Assembly (NCBI RefSeq): GCF_000003815.2
Contig: NC_049993.1
Span: forward strand, 18,406,978 to 18,470,977
From: Branchiostoma floridae
Taxonomy: Eukaryota > Chordata > Leptocardii > Amphioxiformes > Branchiostomatidae
Direction of reading: 5' to 3'
Length of the DNA: 64,000 nucleotides
Of the stretch, positions 53,401 through 60,159 are shown piece by piece (the stretch's first letter is position 1; each line of letters begins with the position of its first letter). Position numbers and translations under genes: made by a program. Below the pieces are notes generated by a model. It worked only from the letters and a program-made list of their open reading frames with translations, had not been told where the DNA came from and ran no database searches.

Positions 53401-54869
53401 CGACGTGACCCTGTACTCGCCCGACTCCAACCTGTTCTCCATCGTGACCCTGCTGGTGGAGTTCACGGCTATCGGGGCCGGCTTCCCCCGCTGGGAGGTC
53501 CACACGGTCCGCCTCTACCGCTTCCACGGCGGCTGGGAGGTCTGGATGGCGCTCCTCTACATTTCTGCGCTCGCCGTGTTCACTTTGGTCTTTGCAATCA
53601 AAGAAGGTTGATATTTCTTCAGCAATGCTTTTTAAAGATTATCGAGAACCGTAAATGAGAGTTTCTTTCTGTCCTGAGTCTCCTGACCTTGGTTGGTAAC
53701 TCTGGAACCTTTAGGCATGGCTATTTCTTGTTTCTGTTGAACCCCATGCACGTTAAAGAACCCCCACACGTGCGATGGTGCGGTGTGCGATGGAGCAAAC
53801 CATTCTGTCCGGAGTTGGTGATTCACTTCAAATCACCCGGATGGAGGCCTGGCGAACCTTCATACCGTATCAGCCACACTGTGATTTACATCATTCACCC
53901 GTACGGGAGACTTGGCGCATCCCCGTCTCGTATTCAGCTGAAAGAAAGGGCATGCCATTACCGTAAGGGGCGTTACAAACCCAACAGTGCTGTAATACAC
54001 CGTATGACTATGACTGACTGTTTCTATTGGGTTTGTGTCTTGCAGGACGGAAGGCCTACAACAGCGGAGCCCTGTACATCATGGACTTCTGGAACTGGGT
54101 GGAACTGATCATCATCCTGCAGGCCCTGGCGGGAGTCGCCACCTTCTTCTACTCTGAAGCCATTCTGGAAGACGTAGCCAGTAAAATGGAAAATAACACA
54201 GCGGCGAGCTTTGGTGAGAACTCTGGTCTCTCGGGACGGTTCGTGAACTACAGACGCGCGGCCGTCTGGGACCAGGTCTACACTTACGTCATCGCCACCT
54301 TGCTGTGCAGCGTCACTCTCAAGATGACGCACCTGCTGCGCTTCAACCATCGCGCGTCTCTCCTCATCCACACCCTCAAGCGCAGCGTCGGGCCGCTCTC
54401 AGGCTTTTCCGCCATGTTCTTCCTCTACTTCTTCGCCTTCGCCATTCTGCTCCATCTGACGTTTGGTCTGCGCATGCTCTCCTACAGTTCCTTTGCTCGG
54501 ACATTCGAGGCGATGGTGACCATCATAGCTGGTGACATCAACTATGAAGAAATCTCTACTACTTCTGGCAATCTGGGAACTTTCATTCTGTTTCTGTTTG
54601 TTTTCGTCTTTAACATCTGTCTGATTGGTTTCTTTGTGGCCATCATTGACGAGTCGTATCATAGCGCAAAGGACGATGGACAGTTGGAGAAAACTGACTA
54701 CGATCTTAAAGGGTTTTTCAAATATCAACTGCAAAAACTGAAGCCAAAGAAGAAGGCAAGAGATGATGATTCTGACAACACATCCATATCCGGGCCTGGT
54801 CATGATGAGTTCAAAGTAAACGTGATGAAGAGGCTGAGTACAGTTTTTGAAGACTTAGATGAACGGTAG
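21387..54869 (+). CDS. Gene B: complete polycystin-1-like receptor/channel (PKD1L2/suREJ3 type; lectin-REJ-GPS-PLAT-PKD channel)
   Basis: About 43 exons joined by GT-AG introns in consistent phase give a protein of about 2,320 residues from ATG 21387 to the TAG at 54867-54869. Domain order with approximate residues: signal peptide 1-27, C-type lectin 28-180, REJ 180-960, GPS 1190-1230, TM1 1260-1282, PLAT 1291-1440, TM2-TM6 to 1785, polycystin extracellular loop 1811-2015, and TM7-TM11 with a pore loop to 2270, then a charged C-terminal tail. There are no LRR, WSC, PKD repeats or SUEL lectin, so it resembles PKD1L2/PKD1L3 and sea urchin suREJ3 more than PKD1. Length fits PKD1L2. By family analogy it is a plasma- or ciliary-membrane receptor that splits at the GPS and pairs with a PKD2-like subunit. 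Weak points are the donor of exon 6 (about 27730) and of exon 20 (44546 or 44549). Exon coordinates are in the block entries that follow. Confidence 0.92.
21512..21739. mobile_element. MITE-like element with TATACCCCTGTCACATT termini in gene B intron 1
   Basis: The ends read TATACCCCTGTCACATTTGG and the complement AATGTAACAGGGGTATTA. The terminal motif and GGCGAAAATC resemble the hairpin family, so it may be a diverged relative. A LINE-tail-like segment (ACTTTATTGCACAACAATTG, about 21580-21600) is nested inside. Confidence 0.6.
24465..24858. mobile_element. Element rich in CAGGTCCAGG words, copy 1
   Basis: About 395 bases, alignable along its length with the reverse complement of 63588-64000. 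Shared words include TTTTGGACCGATTAGAAAA, CAGGTCCAGGTTCAGGTCCG and GGTACCCACCCC. It is in gene B intron 3. No open frame. Confidence 0.65.
25404..25598. mobile_element. Hairpin (foldback) MITE-like element, copy 1
   Basis: About 195 bases that are almost a complete inverted repeat. They start TAAGCCCCCTTTACAAATCA and end with the complement; GAGCTCTAAATTA lies in the left arm and TAATTTAGAGCTC in the right, with a short AT-rich centre near 25503. It lies about 75 bases after exon 4 of gene B, in the intron. No coding capacity. The inner arm is shared with copies 2 and 3 but the termini differ. Confidence 0.85.
25774..25965. mobile_element. Hairpin (foldback) MITE-like element, copy 2
   Basis: About 190 bases, palindromic around position 25873. 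The left arm contains CGATCGGACGACGAGTCTGC and the right arm its complement. The termini are TAATACCCCC and GGGGGGTACC. It shares the central GAGCTCTAAATTACG and GGCATGACCCTGATGCC with copy 1. It lies in the intron between exons 4 and 5 of gene B. Confidence 0.85.
26133..26382. mobile_element. MITE family 2, copy 2 (reverse orientation)
   Basis: Reverse complement of the family. It starts TAAGGCCCCCTGTCCACTAC, carries ACTGGGTATATCATACAAAA and CGTTTCTTTTCTATAGAATT, and ends GAGAGCGCCGCCCAAGTGGA. It is in gene B intron 4. Confidence 0.78.
26744..27073. mobile_element. Inverted-repeat element with TTAAGCTAAGGGCACAACCC ends
   Basis: About 330 bases with terminal inverted repeats of about 33 bases (TTAAGCTAAGGGCACAACCC; the far end is TTGTGCCCTTAGCTTAA after GGTGG). 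It starts 20 bases after exon 5 of gene B. The interior is GC-rich with repeated CGTACG words. An internal segment reappears at 27787-28036. Confidence 0.75.
27299..27553. mobile_element. MITE family 1, copy 2
   Basis: Same termini and interior as copy 1 with base changes (AAGGTGCGCTCCCACTGCAC at the left; GTGGGAGCGCACATT at the right). It is in gene B intron 5 and ends about 45 bases before exon 6, so it occupies most of the region where the branch point should be. Confidence 0.8.
27787..28036. repeat. Partial copy of the CGTACG-rich inverted-repeat element
   Basis: Shares AGTACTGCCTCCGTACAAA, AGACACGCCGTAGAAC and CATCGGGCTGCGGATTCGCC with the element at 26744-27073, in the same orientation but without its outer ends. 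It lies just downstream of exon 6 of gene B after a poly-C run. Confidence 0.65.
29033..29140 (+). repeat. Pentanucleotide AATAG microsatellite
   Basis: About 20 uninterrupted copies of AATAG in gene B intron 7, ending about 45 bases before exon 8. A degenerate AATAAGATC lead-in begins near 28910. Confidence 0.97.
29361..29520 (+). repeat. CA dinucleotide microsatellite
   Basis: About 160 bases of mostly CA with CG and TA interruptions in gene B intron 8, about 55 bases after exon 8. Confidence 0.97.
29638..29913 (+). mobile_element. 5S-rRNA-derived SINE
   Basis: The first 122 bases follow 5S rRNA throughout: start GCTACGGCCGCGTGGCGCG, then TGCACCCGTTCC, CTCGGAAGTTAAGCAACG, CGATGGGAGTCCCC and GCTGTAGCC. 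The pol III internal promoter region is therefore present in a changed form. The body that follows (GGGACGTAAAACGGGGGTCC, CACGTTAAACAGCC) resembles the tRNA-headed SINE body, and the tail is ATT repeats. In gene B intron 8. Confidence 0.82.
31441..31508. repeat. Tandem pair of short palindromes
   Basis: TAGTTCTCTTCGGAGCTTGC followed by GAAGAAGAGAACA occurs twice in a row. Each unit can fold on itself (GTTCTCTTC with GAAGAAGAGAAC). Just before it, at about 31361-31397, TGACGGTGAGCTCACTACC is also duplicated. In gene B intron 8. Confidence 0.85.
31900..34225. mobile_element. Composite repeat block in gene B intron 8 with tandem units and a GAAA-run plus hairpin tail
   Basis: Two diverged direct copies of about 750 bases (from GACCGTCAA at about 32120 and 32874) share CTAAAATGC, GGGCTTCGC, CGCTTATGAATATTAATTAG and TTCGCTGATTGGCT. 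They lead into five units of about 162 bases (33437-34110), then GGAGAAAGAAAGAAAGAAAG and a hairpin at 34188-34220. A related tail is at 11935-12350. Coding-like frames here (RKERKKE) come from the simple repeat. No transposase or polymerase was recognised, so the class is unknown. Confidence 0.65.
33437..34110 (+). repeat. Five tandem units of about 162 bases
   Basis: AAATTTCAGCTCAT-like unit starts occur at 33437, 33599, 33762, 33925 and 34084 (spacing 162, 163, 163, 159). Each unit also has CAGGGTACAGGGGCCAAAA, and most have CGCAAAAATAAGCATTTTGT. The middle three are the most alike; the last diverges and leads into the GAAA run. Confidence 0.85.
35168..35480. mobile_element. Element with about 75-base inverted repeats (ATTGGACTCA ends)
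   Basis: Left arm reads TTGGACTCATACCAA, GAACAGCACCAG, TTTGTCAAGGAATGAACAA and CCACTGCTGTCAC. The right arm is the diverged complement (GTGGATTTTTCATTCCTTGA, TGGTGATGTTCAG, GTGAGTCCAA). Between them an exact tandem duplication of AGAGCTTTACAACCATCCCT is present. It is in gene B intron 9. A diverged trace of one arm occurs near 904-955. Confidence 0.7.
35614..35813. mobile_element. MITE family 1, copy 3 (internally rearranged)
   Basis: Keeps AAGGTGCACTCTCACTT at the left and AAGTGCAGTGAGAGTGCACT at the right, but the left arm is cut short. The segment AAAACGGAGAAAATAACAAA is followed by an inverted copy of itself (TTGTTATTTTCTCCGATTTT), which indicates an internal rearrangement. It lies in gene B intron 9. 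Confidence 0.7.
36785..37215 (+). repeat. Minisatellite TCATTCAGCTAG and ATTC run in gene B intron 10
   Basis: A 12-16-base unit (CAGCTAGTCATTCATT) repeats more than a dozen times, then decays into about 100 bases of pure ATTC before exon 11. Frames reading SFIHSFIHS come from this repeat and are not protein. Confidence 0.95.
37640..37724. repeat. Half copy of the CACATAGGTCGTGCGATC MITE
   Basis: Reverse complement of 61573-61660 up to the terminal repeat, in gene B intron 11. It stops 20 bases before exon 12, so the element end is close to the acceptor tract. Confidence 0.65.
38097..38330 (-). mobile_element. SINE body fragment, same family
   Basis: The reverse complement contains TTGTGCCCTTGGGAAAGGCT, GAAAATGAGTACCTAGCTTC, GGAGGTCCCGTGTTCGGGGA and GAAAGAACCCGCCAC, aligning with 8360-8540. 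It is in gene B intron 12; the tRNA head is missing. Confidence 0.75.
41220..41345 (+). mobile_element. SINE head fragment with tRNA-like sequence
   Basis: TGGCGCAACGACATCAGG resembles an A box, GGTCCTGGTTTCATGTC sits at the B box place, and CTCACTTCACTCAGATGAGA is the body junction seen at 8395-8420. It is followed by an A run at 41348. In gene B intron 14. Confidence 0.6.
44713..44895. mobile_element. Short MITE with TACAGTCAAACCTGT ends
   Basis: A 183-base segment bounded by perfect 15-base inverted repeats (TACAGTCAAACCTGT / ACAGGTTTGACTGTA). The interior repeats GGCCACCTCTA and AGTGGCCA words. It is in gene B intron 20, about 165 bases past the exon. Confidence 0.8.
45147..47453 (+). 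other. Gene B exons 21-26: pre-GPS region, GPS autoproteolysis site and first membrane helix
   Basis: Exons 45147-45227, 45574-45789, 46174-46352, 46549-46673, 46838-46983 and 47211-47453. The GPS is canonical: cysteine in VECVFFN, tryptophan in HSWDRSGCE, then HCRCDHLTKFSG with the cleavage tripeptide H-L-T intact. Cleavage between L and T is therefore expected, as in polycystin-1 and suREJ3. It is followed by a hydrophobic stretch (IGIMTCCVLFAFYITLCVPW) that is the first transmembrane helix, then a basic stop (TRKND). Confidence 0.9.
47748..48736 (+). other. Gene B exons 27-30: intracellular PLAT/LH2 domain
   Basis: Exons 47748-47849, 48070-48248, 48408-48473 and 48629-48736. The reading continues with PRYYLRVFTGPRANAGTTAK, VSLMLHGATRECGPF, GFVLCTETDPGWLTHVRVWH and WFLDRLIVDDLLLNEQHYF. 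These are the signature beta-strands of the PLAT domain of polycystin-1 proteins. Family knowledge: this domain sits in the first intracellular loop and binds lipid and protein partners that regulate trafficking. Position after TM1 and before the next helix agrees with that layout. Confidence 0.93.
48970..51878 (+). other. Gene B exons 31-38: membrane helices TM2-TM6 and their loops
   Basis: Exons 48970-49183, 49531-49627, 49757-49902, 50098-50176, 50564-50644, 50963-51150, 51345-51419 and 51651-51878. Hydrophobic helices read CCLSIIMCTMLANIMFFG (TM2), ILIGLQSAAVVFPINAIIIW (TM3), the stretch from WWFAYIG into FILVFVTTNTAAFFVML (TM4), LLIFLTSFLSDLILLQPFKI (TM5) and VAVYALFLAVVMLAAYG (TM6). Exons 33-35 encode a polar cytoplasmic loop rich in serine, threonine and lysine between TM3 and TM4. 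The short exon 37 and start of exon 38 encode a charged linker before TM6 (RRRKLRNILKEV). Confidence 0.88.
52336..52470 (+). mobile_element. tRNA-derived SINE fragment
   Basis: ATGGCCAAGTGACTAGGTTAGCG and a B-box-like GAGTTCGATTCC with 40-50 bases between them suggest a tRNA-like pol III promoter. The rest loosely follows the SINE body (CTTAGGTAAGACC, TACTTTCCTGG). In gene B intron 39. Confidence 0.5.
53735..53830 (+). mobile_element. SINE body fragment
   Basis: CACGTTAAAGAACCCCCACA and CGTGCGATGGTGCGGTGTG match 8498-8540 almost exactly. In gene B intron 42. A second repeat near 53815-53870 (GTGATTCACTTCAAATCACC) also matches 41738-41755 in reverse. Confidence 0.6.
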
Positions 54870-55460
54870 AACGGTTGAGTTGATCGAAACTAACGGATAA
54901 AGTCACATTCTTTTGCTGTTTTTTTTCCCTCCTGTAACTGTGTAGCTTAGCCTTCTCTTAAACCCCCATTTCCCTTGGCGGCGCTTCGATGGCTAGTTTG
55001 CCTCGCTAAGAGAGCGCCGCAACGCCAGAAAAAGCTACTCTTGTGGAATGTCTCCAGTGACCCCGGCCAACGCGCTCTAATTGCGACGAAAAACTCAAAT
55101 GCCAGCAATTTTCCATGCACTATTAAAGATTAGAAAGGTTACTCACTGAATTTTCAAAGATAAAGAGCTAACCCTTAACGTTTTGTGTGTTTTTCTTATC
55201 TTGAAAATGATGCTTGTACGTCTTACATAATATTTATTCTTAAAGTATAAAGTCAAGGCTGTAAACAAATCCAGTTTCAGTCGTAAGTTCTCAGGTTGTC
55301 TTGCTGTTGTTTGTTTCAAACCCGTAATGTATGCAAGTTGTTTACCGTAAATTTCTATATCAATCATCATGCCACGTTATTAGTGTAAATCATCGAACAC
55401 TGAAACACTTAGATCTGTCGAAAATAGAACTTTAATTATCTAAATGTACTGATAAACAAC

Positions 55461-55466
55461 AATAAA
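55461..55466 (+). terminator. Candidate polyadenylation signal for gene B
   Basis: AATAAA lies about 590 bases after the gene B stop in AT-rich sequence with no other gene. It is the first exact AATAAA noticed downstream. An earlier variant ATTAAA occurs near 55120, so the 3' end could be shorter. Transcript data would decide. Confidence 0.35.
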
Positions 55467-56399
55467 ACATAATGTTGTCATATCATATCGATATTTATAT
55501 ACGTCATGACCGTTAGCCTTCGAAGCTAACATGCAGAACTATAGAACAACATTTACGTTAAGGTGGAAAACTTTTATTTCAATGCAAGAGATTTAGTGAG
55601 ATATAGTTTGATCGCTTATAAGATTAGAATTGAACTTTACTTATACTGAGTATATTTTTCATTTTCATTGAATTTATTTATTTGTTTATTTCTGTCATAT
55701 TTATCCAGGGTGATCCAACTCAGGGGTTAACACTGCTTTCCAGTGGATCCATGCATTGCATAAATTGAAACATGAACGTATGCATGGTGACATACAAACA
55801 GAAAATTACAAAATAAATTAAATGAATAAATAGTAATGAAACTGATGTACACAATAATCATAACAAATAAATGGTACTAACGATAACAATAGTTTACAAA
55901 TAATAATAATGGTAATGAATTATTAAAACAAATAATGATAAAATAATAATGGTAATGAATTATTAAAACAAATAATGATAAAATAAATTCTATCATAGTC
56001 GTCAATAATTAATTTCATTGTACATTTTTATGTTTGAAGAATCTAAATTAAACAAACTAAATAAATACTGTGAATGACCCATTGTCTATATTGTCCATAT
56101 GGAACATTACGGTTCTCGGGCTATCAATGCCCCAAATTGAAAACAAGACTTTGCATATCTCATTTTTATGCCTTTTCTAAGAATATCATCTTAGTCGTTG
56201 TCATCTATGAATAAAAAACATCTTTATCTGATTTAGTGGACTGCACTTGCTTCAAACCATCATGAATTGCACTGACCAGCACAGCTCTTTTTCATGAACC
56301 ATGGTATTTGGACTGGGAATTCAACGTCCTCAAAGTGGAGTATGGAGTCTTCTCCAACTCATACATCTTTTCTCTCCATTTGGTCCTTCCCTGAGATAC

Positions 56400-56790
56400 A
56401 TGTATACGTGTGTGCATGGATGCCGTGTCTACAGTGGTAGGGCTACACGTGAATACTCAAGCACGTGGGCTGACGTACGACACACGCATATACTGTCCTT
56501 GGCCTGACAAGACACCTGCAGAGACACTAAGTTTTAGTAGACCTTTGTTCCTAATACAGTCCTGGAGATATTGGTGAAAATGTCTTCGTAGATCTTCAGC
56601 CAATCTATTATTGTTTCCGACCATGAAATTTACCAGAACTCAATGTTAGGTGTCATCGTGGAAAACTTTCTTGCCAATTTTTGTGTGTATCTAAATGCGG
56701 CATCAAGGTCGTCATGTTGTCTTGTAGCATGTTCCTGTATTAAAGATAGCTTATGAAATATTTAGGGTTGGTTATTTTTGCAAATTACCC
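56400..56790 (-). repeat. Left arm of a large inverted repeat upstream of gene C
   Basis: The reverse complement matches 58410-58760: GACAACATGACGACCTTGAT, TAGATACACACAAAA, ATTTCATGGTCGGAAACAAT and CTTGTCAGGCCAAGGACA. The inner spacer is about 1.6 kb and includes a MITE. Relative to the right arm it has a 4-base loss that breaks the reading frame. Confidence 0.75.
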
Positions 56791-56883
56791 ACAGCTATAC
56801 AAAGGAAGCAGAGGCGTGGAAGCAATAGGGATGCTTCTATATTGTGTGTCCACTTTTGCTCTCACTAAAAGCTGCGGCACGTT

Positions 56884-57117
56884 CCCCTTTCCACTAGGAC
56901 GGCGCTCTCGCCGCGTTCTCTCTGCGACCTAAAATTTGGCATATCTCTCAATGAATTGTATAGAAAAGAAACGAATCTTTCTATAGTTTGTGTCTTCTCG
57001 GTCACACTTTTAAGTTTTGTATGATATACCCAGTGTGAAAGCTAAGGTTACCCATATCCCATAGCTATTTAGGTCACAAGGAGAGCGCAGCGCGATCGCG
57101 TCTAGCGGAAAGAGGGT
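56884..57117. mobile_element. MITE family 2, copy 3
   Basis: Starts CCCTTTCCACTAGGACGGCG and ends GAGAGCGCAGCGCGATCGCG followed by CTAGCGGAAAGAGGG, so the inverted ends are well preserved. It is in the B-C intergenic region, same orientation as copy 1. Confidence 0.8.
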
Positions 57118-57639
57118 CTTATTGGCGTCGCTACCTGCTAGGGATTTGACAGAACGCTCAACGAAATTCATCGATAAAACAAAAATCGAAATTTACTAGT
57201 CCGATTCTTGTACGTTTTGCTAGATATTACCGTTACAAAGTCATGCGGGACACAAATCAAATTAAGCACGCGGCGACGCCGTCGATGTGCCTCAGCTTCA
57301 GTAAGATACCTGTCCTGTGTCGGTGTGCGATCATCACGACAAGAGAATCCTCTCTTTAGCACAATTTAACAATATTAGCCTGCGGACAAAAATGGAAGAC
57401 CTACGTTTGGGAAATACATACACCTAAATGTTAAAGTGCCGACGTTAGATTTCCCCTCAGTGATACGGGTGGTTCAACGGTATTTAAAGAAGAAGAAGAA
57501 GATCTACATGGCCGACAATTTTGCCCATATCTGCTATACATATTATAGTTAGATAGGAATGATGGTGACCGCATCAAGGAAATGATTGTAACATACATAA
57601 AGATAAACGTAGATGGTTTTATACTCATATTTGCACTTG

Positions 57640-58400
57640 TTCCACTTCTATTTGGGCCCGGCTGTATTCAGCCAGTGTAATTACGAAGCTTCACACGTGA
57701 CTGCACAAACACAGAACCTAACCAAGGACGTTTGTCTATTCGTGTTTACAGAACCATTCTCTACAGTGTCCTTGTCTTTTACAGAACAGTGTCGAGGATA
57801 ACTTGAAGCTAATCTTGCCATGTTAGCTGAAGGTGTACGAAGCGCCGACGATCGCACTCTTCAGTACTTCATTGACCTGATTATCAAACTTGAATCTCTT
57901 TCTTGAAAACATGCGGAATCGTACATTTAGACATGTATGATTTAATGACATACTGAATTACAGCTGTAAACATTACGTACAACCCATTAAGCAACAAAAG
58001 AGAAGAAATGGAGTTTTGATGATTAACTCTGGCATATCTGCGGAAAGTCGGCGAGATTGATAGAAAATTCATGTCGAGTGTTTCCTTTGTATTGGAACAA
58101 AGCCTAAACTTTACAACTCTTTCATATGTTTCATGAATTTCTGTCCGTGCTACAAAAATGAAAACATTTCTACGGATTTTTACATCAACTCGCTTCACTG
58201 AACACAAGAGCGAACGGAGACCTTTCCGTGATGGAAGCTGTGGCAATGACAAGTTGTTGCTGATAGGAACATGGTCCACGCAAGAAGTGAAACTATTTGT
58301 ATGTGCAAGCAGTTGTGCGGTTTTAGGACGCTTTAGGGTGTGTTTTATTGGACACAGTTGGACACTATTTTCCTAAAGATGCTGCAAACAATGTAGCAAT
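57640..58400 (+). repeat. Flank module, copy 1, upstream of gene C
   Basis: Shares GACTGCACAAACACAGAACC, AACCAAGGACGTTTGTCTAT, TGTTGCTGATAGGAACATGG and GATGCTGCAAACAATGTAGC with 59040-59880. A reverse-orientation relative of its beginning is at 16925-17115 upstream of gene A, and its end resembles 13780-14010. No gene recognised. Confidence 0.65.
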
Positions 58401-58409
58401 GACGCACAG

Positions 58410-58760
58410 ACCTAAATATTTCATAAGCTAGCTTCAATACAACAACATGCTGAAAGACAACATGACGACCTTGATGCTGCATTAAGATACACACAAAATT
58501 GGATTGGCCAAAAAGTTTTCCACAATGACACCTCACATTGGGTTCTGGTAAATTTCATGGTCGGAAACAATTATGGATTGGCTGAAGATCTACGAAGAAA
58601 TTTTCACCAATATCTCCAGTACTGCATTAAGAACAAAGGTGGTCTACTAAAACATTTGAGTATTCTGCAGGTGTCTTGTCAGGCCAAGGATAGGATATGC
58701 GTGTGTCACTCAACTATCAACCAGATGCCAGACTGGCTGAGTTGCAATGTGAAAACCTAC
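58410..58760 (+). repeat. Right arm of the large inverted repeat, with an open frame
   Basis: Partner of 56400-56790 and relative of the array at 17500-18970. One frame is open from about 58412 to 58808 (roughly 130 codons; segments NWIGQKVFHNDTSHWVLVNF and EDLRRNFHQYLQYCIKNKG). I do not recognise the protein. It leads straight into a LINE-like tail at 58825, so it may be the 3' part of a retroelement. Confidence 0.6.
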
Positions 58761-58824
58761 TATCATGGAAGCTCATCTGTGTTTGTGTCATTCATAGTGC
58801 AATGCTAAACTCTCTTCCAACACA

Positions 58825-58917
58825 AAGCTATATGTAAACTGTATCTCTGTTATATACTTTGTCTGACCCTTGTCTCTTCCCTCATGACCTTTCATGAATA
58901 AATAAAGGTTCAAAGAA
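58825..58917 (+). repeat. LINE-like 3' tail, second copy
   Basis: Same 3' terminal words as 21125-21262, ending AATAAATAAAGGTTCAAA. It directly follows the right arm of the inverted repeat at 58410-58760, so that arm may be the body of the same element. Confidence 0.55.
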
Positions 58918-59039
58918 ACAAACAAAATATACAGATCCAAATTTCGAACACCACTGTCTCCTTCTTCAGGATCAATACTGATGACCAATCACATACTGTT
59001 GGTGACCGCACGCATTTATACTGCCACATATCTCATTTT

Positions 59040-59880
59040 CACGTGCCCTGGCGAAAGTGATCGTCAAACGTAAAAGTACAAACATAGAGCCTGACCAAGG
59101 ACGTTTATCTATTCATGTTTACCTGTCCTTGGCCTGACAAGACACTCATCTTTCACAGAACAGTGCCAACGTGGATAAGCTAACATTTTCAGGTTAGCTG
59201 AAATTTCTATAAACTTAAAGATAGTTTTTCTTTCAGTACTTTGTTGATATGATAATCAGACGTTAATGTTATTCTTAAATCATGCGGATCGTACATACAT
59301 ATATATATATAGACGTATAAATGTGAAAATTAGATACAGCCCATTTAGTAACAACAATATACATGAAGTGGAGTTTTGATGATCAACTCTTCCTTATATG
59401 ACCAAGGTCAGCGAGATAGACCGAAAAGTCATGTTGAGTGTTTTCTTTGCGTTGAACCAAGCTTAAACTTTACAACTCCTGCCTATGTTTCATGAATTTG
59501 ATAACGTGATACAAAAAGAAAAACATCTCTACGGATCATGACATCTGCCAACCCACTTCAACTCGCTTCGCTGCACACAGGAAGAGAAGGGGCCTAGTCA
59601 TGGTGGACGTCCGGCAATGACAGTTTGTTGCTGATAGGAATATGGTCTACACAAGAAGTGAAGCTATTTCTATGTTCAAGCAGTTATGAGGTTTTAGGAT
59701 GCCTTTGGATGTGTTTTTACTGGTCATTTAAATGTCGTTTCTCCTGTGTTATTTTTTCGTCTTTGTGGTCGACGGTCTGGTTTGGGGACTTGCTGCCTCG
59801 GTGCACAGTTGGCAAGGACACTATGTTGCCGAAGACGTTGCAAACAATCCACTAATGACGCTGTTTAACTTTCAAGGATG
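59040..59880 (+). repeat. Flank module, copy 2, upstream of gene C
   Basis: Direct, diverged copy of 57640-58400 about 1.4 kb downstream. It matches at TGACCAAGGACGTTTATCTA, GTTGCTGATAGGAATATGG and GACGTTGCAAACAATCCACT. A third start (CACACGTGAATGCACAAACA) occurs at 59975, about 180 bases before the gene C ATG. Confidence 0.65.
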
Positions 59881-60141
59881 CCAGGCTGGCTGAGTTGCCG
59901 CCAGCAACAAAGCGTTGTTAACCACAGCCAGTTAAACTGCCACATAACTCCTTTTCATGTGCCGTAGTCACAGTGATACTCACACGTGAATGCACAAACA
60001 CACAAGACCTAACAAAACACCTTGGGATGATATGTTTCTGACGTCGGTTTTATGATTTATTGAAACTCTCAATAGAAGATAAAGCACCAGGCACACGCCT
60101 CAAACTATCATACTGTATGTGTCATTTGCGGGAGAACATTT

Positions 60142-60159
60142 GAGCAGTGAAGGAGCGCC
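60142..60159 (+). promoter_or_regulatory. Conserved 5' leader and start context of gene C (shared with genes A and B)
   Basis: The 18 bases before the gene C start read GAGCAGTGAAGGAGCGCC. The same segment precedes gene B (21369-21386, ending GGAGCACA) and, on the minus strand, gene A (12984-12967, GTGACGGAGCGTC). Its conservation at all three loci supports the chosen ATGs and suggests shared 5' UTR or core-promoter sequence. No convincing TATA box was seen. Confidence 0.6.

Larger units (their letters stand above)
52152..54869 (+). other. Gene B exons 39-43: polycystin extracellular loop and PKD-type channel core
   Basis: Exons 52152-52294, 52637-52855, 53140-53255, 53382-53606 and a large terminal exon 54046-54869. 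The loop after TM6 is glycosylation-rich (NITAFNGTNGT) and reaches the polycystin signature TRAVFTDVTLYSPDSNLFSI and LLVEFTAIGAGFPRW. Then come VWMALLYISALAVFTLVF (TM7), MDFWNWVELIIILQALAG (TM8), DQVYTYVIATLLCSVTLKM (TM9), SAMFFLYFFAFAILLHLTFG (TM10), a pore-loop candidate EAMVTIIAGDINYEEI, and FILFLFVFVFNICLIGFFVA (TM11). The tail is polar and charged (KPKKKARDDD) and ends VFEDLDER. An acidic GD in the pore loop is a PKD2-like feature. The last five helices lie in one intronless block. Confidence 0.92.
54870..60159. other. Intergenic region between genes B and C
   Basis: 5.3 kb. The gene B 3' UTR is presumed to about 55480. At 55675-55780 an antisense retroelement-tail-like segment (TTTATTTCTGTCATATTTAT) is followed by AT-rich sequence with a 41-base direct duplication at about 55912-55985. 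Then come the inverted repeat, MITE family 2 copy 3 and the flank modules. No other gene was seen. Confidence 0.7.

Noticed and set aside
53359-53658. Arginine/proline-rich plus-strand frame overlapping gene B exon 42, and similar GC-rich shadows at 48951-49331 and 54399-54803
   Set aside because: Alternative frames of real exons with high GC content; no independent support.
54955-55120. A further MITE family 2 copy after gene B
   Set aside because: Shares only short GCGCTCT/GAGAGCGCC words with the family; ends and interior do not align convincingly.
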